Below are positions 60,984 to 64,000 of a DNA stretch of 64,000 bases, one piece after another. Location of the stretch: NCBI GenBank assembly GCA_023391875.1, contig JAEWAB010000004.1:248001-312000 (forward strand), written 5' to 3'. The first letter of the stretch is position 1; every line of letters begins with the position of its first letter. The notes beneath the pieces are model-generated. The model was not told where the DNA came from and did not search any database. It saw only the letters and a program-made list of their open reading frames with translations. The position numbers were made by a program, and so were the translations under genes. Source of the DNA: Bacillota bacterium. GTDB taxonomy: Bacteria > Bacillota > Clostridia > Oscillospirales > Ruminococcaceae.

Positions 60984-61958
60984 TCAGTGCAGCAGGACCT
61001 CTATCTGGGCGACCTGTTCGCCGCTTAAGGGGCCGAACGCCATCGCCGCCGCGTTTTCTTCGGCTTGTTTGATGGTCTTAAAGCCCGGGATGGGGATGTT
61101 GTTCCCGCTCTTTGCCCACAGCCAGGCCAAAGCGCCTTGCGCGACGGTGCGCCCGTTGCTGCGCAGAATCTCCTTCACGCCGTCAAGCTTTGCGAGAAAC
61201 TCCTGCTTCGGCCTGCCGTCTTCGAAGTATTCGGTCCATTCATGGGTGGCGCCGCGCACATCCTCGGGCGAGAACCGCGTATCCGCGCTGAATTTGCCCG
61301 ACAAAAAGCCCATGGCAAGCGGCCCGTTGTTAATGCTCGCAAGGTTGTTCTCCTCGCACAGCTTCACCAGCTCCTGATCGTAGCTGAACAGGTTCTCCTT
61401 GCTCTGAATCACGGTGCCGCTCGTCTTGCGGATAAACGCCTGTACATGCTCCGCCCCAAAGGTGCTCCACCCGTAGGTGCGCAGCTTGCCCTCCGCTCTT
61501 AGCTTGTTCAGCTCATGAAAGAGCGGCTCGATGTTCTGCTCGGGTATGGCTCCGTTGTGGATTTGGTAAAGGTCTACGTAATCGGTTTTAAGGCGCGTAA
61601 GGGAGGCCTCGAGCGCCTTGCGGATGTATTGCGGTGAGGTGTCTTCGCCCACCAGATTGCGCTCCTGCGTGTCGTAAACATAACCACCCTTGGTGGCGAT
61701 TATCACTTTGTCGCGCATTCCTCTTACCGCTTCGCCCAGCACCTCCTCGCTGTGCCCGATGCCGTAGGCGTCCGCCGTATCGAAGAAGTTTACCCCCAAA
61801 TCAAACGCCCGGTGGATGGCCCGAATCGATTCATTGTCGTTAATCTCGCCCCAGCCGTCGGGCAGGCCGAACAGCCGAAACGGCCCGCCGATCGCCCAGC
61901 AGCCAAACCCCATCGGGCTTACCTCAATACCGCTTTTGCCAAGTTTTCTTTTCTGCAT
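60984..61958 (-). CDS. Aldo/keto reductase
   Basis: 324 aa TIM barrel. Catalytic tetrad: Asp and Tyr in FFDTADAYGIGHSEEVLG, Lys in VIIATKGG, His in LYQIHNG. NADP-site end PIPGFKTIKQAEENAAAM. Substrate is unknown; group of AKR11/YajO-like enzymes. The ATG lies 5 bp after the TetR stop, so the regulator gene is cotranscribed and probably controls it. Confidence 0.93.
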   Translation of the reverse strand: MQKRKLGKSGIEVSPMGFGCWAIGGPFRLFGLPDGWGEINDNESIRAIHRAFDLGVNFFDTADAYGIGHSEEVLGEAVRGMRDKVIIATKGGYVYDTQERNLVGEDTSPQYIRKALEASLTRLKTDYVDLYQIHNGAIPEQNIEPLFHELNKLRAEGKLRTYGWSTFGAEHVQAFIRKTSGTVIQSKENLFSYDQELVKLCEENNLASINNGPLAMGFLSGKFSADTRFSPEDVRGATHEWTEYFEDGRPKQEFLAKLDGVKEILRSNGRTVAQGALAWLWAKSGNNIPIPGFKTIKQAEENAAAMAFGPLSGEQVAQIEVLLH

Positions 61959-61963
61959 GGTAT

Positions 61964-62557
61964 TTACCCCTTTCTTTGCACGGAGCCTGCGATGCCCTGC
62001 ATTAGGCCGTTTAGCGACCGCTCGATATCCTCGTGAAGCGCTGCCGTATCATAAAGCTTAACAGACATGGATAAACCGATCATCAGGTAGTAATAGGAGA
62101 GTGCCAGATCGCGCACTGGTTGCGCTTTCACCGCACCCAATTGAGTGCCCTTCTCGAGCAGGGCACAGATGCCTGCCAGAAAGGCATCCTGCGTTTCAAG
62201 GGTCTTTGCGCAGATGTAGTCTTTTAAGAATTCAGGCGGATAATAAAAATAACGGTCCCAGAAGTACATCTTTAAGTTGTTATGGCAGTAGAGTATAAAC
62301 TGCGTAAAGATGCTTTTTAGCTGCGCCAGAACATCCCCCTCATCGTTCACTGCCGTAAGCTCATCGACATACGCGGTATATTCCGCAAGGATATCCTCAA
62401 AGATGGCGGAGAAGATGCTTTCTTTGCCGCTAAAATGAGAGTAGAGCGAGGCCTTTCGGATGCCGACCGCCTTTGCGATGTCGTCCATGCTGGTGCCCTC
62501 GTAGCCCTTGCTGGTGAATAGCTCAAGCGCTGATTGTAAGATAAGCTGCCTTGTCAA
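61964..62557 (-). CDS. TetR family regulator
   Basis: 197 aa. TetR helix-turn-helix at residues 2-48 (LILQSALELFTSKGYEGTSMDDIAKAVGIRKASLYSHF). Directly upstream of and coupled to the aldo/keto reductase gene. In front (62565-62592) CTACCTACCGTTCGGTAG contains an ACCGTTCGGTAG dyad that is a likely self-operator. Confidence 0.92.
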   Translation of the reverse strand: MTRQLILQSALELFTSKGYEGTSMDDIAKAVGIRKASLYSHFSGKESIFSAIFEDILAEYTAYVDELTAVNDEGDVLAQLKSIFTQFILYCHNNLKMYFWDRYFYYPPEFLKDYICAKTLETQDAFLAGICALLEKGTQLGAVKAQPVRDLALSYYYLMIGLSMSVKLYDTAALHEDIERSLNGLMQGIAGSVQRKG

Positions 62558-62574
62558 TGGATATTCCCTCCTTG

Positions 62575-62592
62575 CTACCTACCGTTCGGTAG
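62575..62592. promoter_or_regulatory. Dyad upstream of TetR, likely operator
   Basis: CTACCGTTCGGTAG is a short palindrome typical of TetR family sites (ACCGNNCGGT core), about 25 bp upstream of the start codon. Confidence 0.55.
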
Positions 62593-62679
62593 CTTCATAA
62601 TAGCATATCGGCATAGACAATGCAATACTGTTTTTACAGAAATTTTAATAAAGTGGTACACTCTTACCAAAACAAAAAA

Positions 62680-62700
62680 GGCCTGCGGATACGCAAGCCT
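62680..62700 (-). terminator. Terminator of the xanthine-dehydrogenase-type operon
   Basis: AGGC(c)TGCG / CGCA(a)GCCT stem followed by TTTTTGTTTT on the minus strand. The flanking 62593-62679 and 62701-62767 hold no gene. Confidence 0.75.
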
Positions 62701-62767
62701 AAAAATGATTGCAGATTATCTGCCGTGCGAGAAAACGAGGCAGATAAAAGAACTTAACAGTTGCATT

Positions 62768-62890
62768 TCAGCACTGCTCGAACGCGACGTATCGGCTGAC
62801 ATTCTCAACCGTTATGTTCTCGTTGGTGCCGTACATCTTGCCCATCTCGTCGTTATCGATAAAATAGGGCGTAAAGCGGTAGATACGCAC
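62768..62890 (-). pseudogene. C-terminal remnant of an M20-type peptidase
   Basis: A frame of 40 codons between two stops encodes VRIYRFTPYFIDNDEMGKMY followed by GTNENITVENVSRYVAF. IYRFTP...GTNE.I.VEN is the characteristic end of M20 (ArgE/DapE/YgeY-like) peptidases; compare NVYRFTP near the end of the intact M20 gene at 19382. No catalytic part remains and there is no start site. It sits directly behind the molybdenum hydroxylase genes; YgeY-type M20 genes accompany such clusters elsewhere. Confidence 0.55.
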
Positions 62891-62901
62891 TCAACGCAGT
62901 A

Positions 62902-63378
62902 TCAACATCCCACCCCATACATCAAATGCACCGCCTGGCGGATCTCATTATAGCCGGTGCAGCGGCAGAGGTTGGATTGCAGCCATTCCTCTATCACAAT
63001 CTCATCCGGCATAATCGGGAACTGTGTTTTCAGCGCATGGCATACCATCAGAAACCCCGCGGTGCAATACCCGCACTGAAAGGCGTTTGCGTCCACAAAT
63101 GCCTTTTGTACTGCCGATGTGCCGCCAAGGCCTTCCACCGTCACAATCGTATGCCCCTGCGCTTCCACCGCCAGCATCAGGCAGGACTTTACGGGCCAGC
63201 CGTCCACCATCACCGTGCAGGTGCCGCAGTCGCCGTTTCTGCAGCCGGCCTTGGCGCCGGTAAGCCCCAGTTGTTCCCGCATCACATCCAATAGCAGGTC
63301 GGAGGGGCGCACCGCCAGTTCATACGTTTCGCCGTTTACATTGAATGAAATCACAGATTTGCCGTCATACCGTACCAT
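62902..63378 (-). CDS. Xanthine-dehydrogenase-type [2Fe-2S] subunit
   Basis: 158 aa from ATG 63378 (GGAGG upstream), overlapping the FAD subunit stop by 14 bp. Plant-type cluster motif GCRNGDCGTC with a further Cys in VKSCLML, and the second cluster motif CGYCTAGF...NLCRCTGYNEI. It moves electrons between the molybdenum and FAD subunits of purine, nicotinate or CO-type hydroxylases. The molybdenum subunit is not in the window. Confidence 0.95.
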   Translation of the reverse strand: MVRYDGKSVISFNVNGETYELAVRPSDLLLDVMREQLGLTGAKAGCRNGDCGTCTVMVDGWPVKSCLMLAVEAQGHTIVTVEGLGGTSAVQKAFVDANAFQCGYCTAGFLMVCHALKTQFPIMPDEIVIEEWLQSNLCRCTGYNEIRQAVHLMYGVGC

Positions 63379-64000
63379 TTTCCCAATCCTCCAGTAGCGC
63401 ACATAGGGTGTTTTTGAGTACAAAACTTCTGTATTCCCCCGAGCCTTCCGCGTCGCCGTACGGCGGCTCGGGCAGCAGGCCGGCCGCCCTTTCCGCGCGC
63501 TCACGGCAGGGCACCGCGCGGTCGTTTAAAACCGCTTCGATCTGCCCGCTGCGAAAGGGATACGGGCAGATGCCGCTAAAGGCCGCGCGCAGCAAATTAT
63601 CCTTCCACAGGGCGGTAACGTTTACCAGCGGGTAGTCGATCTTTTCATTCGTCGTTCGTTTGATGTGCGCGTGGCGGGCGTGCAACGCCCAGTCGGGAAC
63701 GTGTACCTGCACGATGAGTTCCCCCGGCTTTAACTGCATCCGCCCCGCAAATACGCTTTGAAAGGCCAGAGTGCGCTCTCCCTCCGGGCCGTATAGCGTC
63801 AAAGAAGCGTCCGCCAGCAACAGTGGTAGGCTCGTTTCCCGGTAGAGGATGGTTCCGCACAGGTTCCCCCCCAGCGTGATGCGGCATTGGTTGGTGTGGT
63901 CGGCGATACGCCCGCAGGCAAGCCCCAGCAGGGGGAACAGCTTGGATTCCTTCACCTGATTGAGCGTGCACGCGGCGCCGATATGCAGCGCCTCGCCGTC
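63365..64000 (-). CDS. Xanthine-dehydrogenase-type FAD subunit (partial)
   Basis: The open frame enters from the right edge (DGEALHIGAACTLNQVKES) and ends at 63365; about 211 codons are visible, the N-terminal FAD-binding part is missing. HIGAACTLNQV, RITLGGNLCG and PLLLADASLTLYGPEGER are typical of the CoxM/XdhB FAD family. The C-terminal CO-dehydrogenase flavoprotein domain follows. First visible gene of the operon with the [2Fe-2S] subunit. Confidence 0.92.
   Translation of the reverse strand, partial: DGEALHIGAACTLNQVKESKLFPLLGLACGRIADHTNQCRITLGGNLCGTILYRETSLPLLLADASLTLYGPEGERTLAFQSVFAGRMQLKPGELIVQVHVPDWALHARHAHIKRTTNEKIDYPLVNVTALWKDNLLRAAFSGICPYPFRSGQIEAVLNDRAVPCRERAERAAGLLPEPPYGDAEGSGEYRSFVLKNTLCALLEDWENGTV

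Noticed and set aside
62705..62953. 82-codon plus-strand frame
   Set aside because: It runs antisense to the M20 remnant and the end of the [2Fe-2S] gene, without a ribosome site.
1..64000. CRISPR array, prophage, intact insertion sequence or replication origin
   Set aside because: No regularly spaced repeats, integrase, transposase, phage structural genes or DnaA-box cluster were seen on either strand.

Overview
The window looks like chromosomal DNA of a spore-forming, strictly anaerobic Gram-positive bacterium of the class Clostridia, probably the Oscillospiraceae/Ruminococcaceae side. The reasons are strong AGGAGG-type ribosome sites, sporulation and germination genes (spoIID, cwlJ, gerQ), a small 2[4Fe-4S] ferredoxin, formate-tetrahydrofolate ligase, a molybdenum hydroxylase, and a base composition near 50% GC with AT-rich islands. 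I see no phage, no CRISPR array and no intact insertion sequence. There is one short transposon-like element without a transposase (MITE).

Layout. 1-5.2 kb: a cut-off CPBP protease, a VOC protein, and an operon DUF1015 - double-HTH MerR regulator - ABC exporter with a textbook MerR-type promoter (19-bp spacer holding a dyad). 5.2-9.8 kb: small proteins, the cwlJ-gerQ germination pair, a DUF362 ferredoxin protein and a lipoprotein. 9.8-14.2 kb: AT-rich accessory stretch with a cell-wall-anchored surface protein, a candidate 39-aa gene ending in a 23-bp perfect hairpin, and a divergent TetR/methyltransferase pair. 14.3-19.3 kb: two tRNA-Ser genes, a Cache-type chemoreceptor, and a Gfo/Idh/MocA oxidoreductase divergent from a LacI regulator with two cre-like operators. 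19.4-23.5 kb: an M20 peptidase and two uncharacterised membrane proteins, divergent from an M24 aminopeptidase. 23.5-31.9 kb: TetR plus flavin reductase, gapN, a FtsW/RodA protein, fhs, tsaE, tsaB, upp.

32-43.5 kb: cupin and membrane protein, citrate synthase with a long structured leader, spoIID, a structured repeat in front of a zinc-ribbon microprotein, ferredoxin, a tRNA/rRNA methyltransferase pair, lysA, DUF1905, DUF421, and a DUF134 / C_GCAxxG_C_C / NifX-like operon under a paired palindromic operator. 43.5-52.3 kb: phosphohexomutase, a full-length P-type ATPase homologue that has lost its catalytic residues, a DUF3810 metalloprotease, a YbaK deacylase, a lipoprotein MltG, tRNA-Leu and an AT-rich orphan. 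52.5-64 kb: a four-domain sulfur-relay fusion, a DUF5131 protein, a complete Bce-type antibiotic-sensing module (regulator, kinase, operator, ABC transporter) interrupted by the MITE, an aldo/keto reductase with its TetR, and the cut-off end of a xanthine-dehydrogenase-type operon.

The strongest novelty candidate is the P-type ATPase at 45531-48143. The phosphorylated Asp, its Lys partner, the TGE glutamate, the M4 PEGLP glutamate, the first Asp of GDGxND and the M6 cation ligands are all replaced, yet the 870-codon frame is intact. This suggests a conserved pseudo-pump with a non-transport role. Family assignments rest on motif recognition by eye; no database search was possible.
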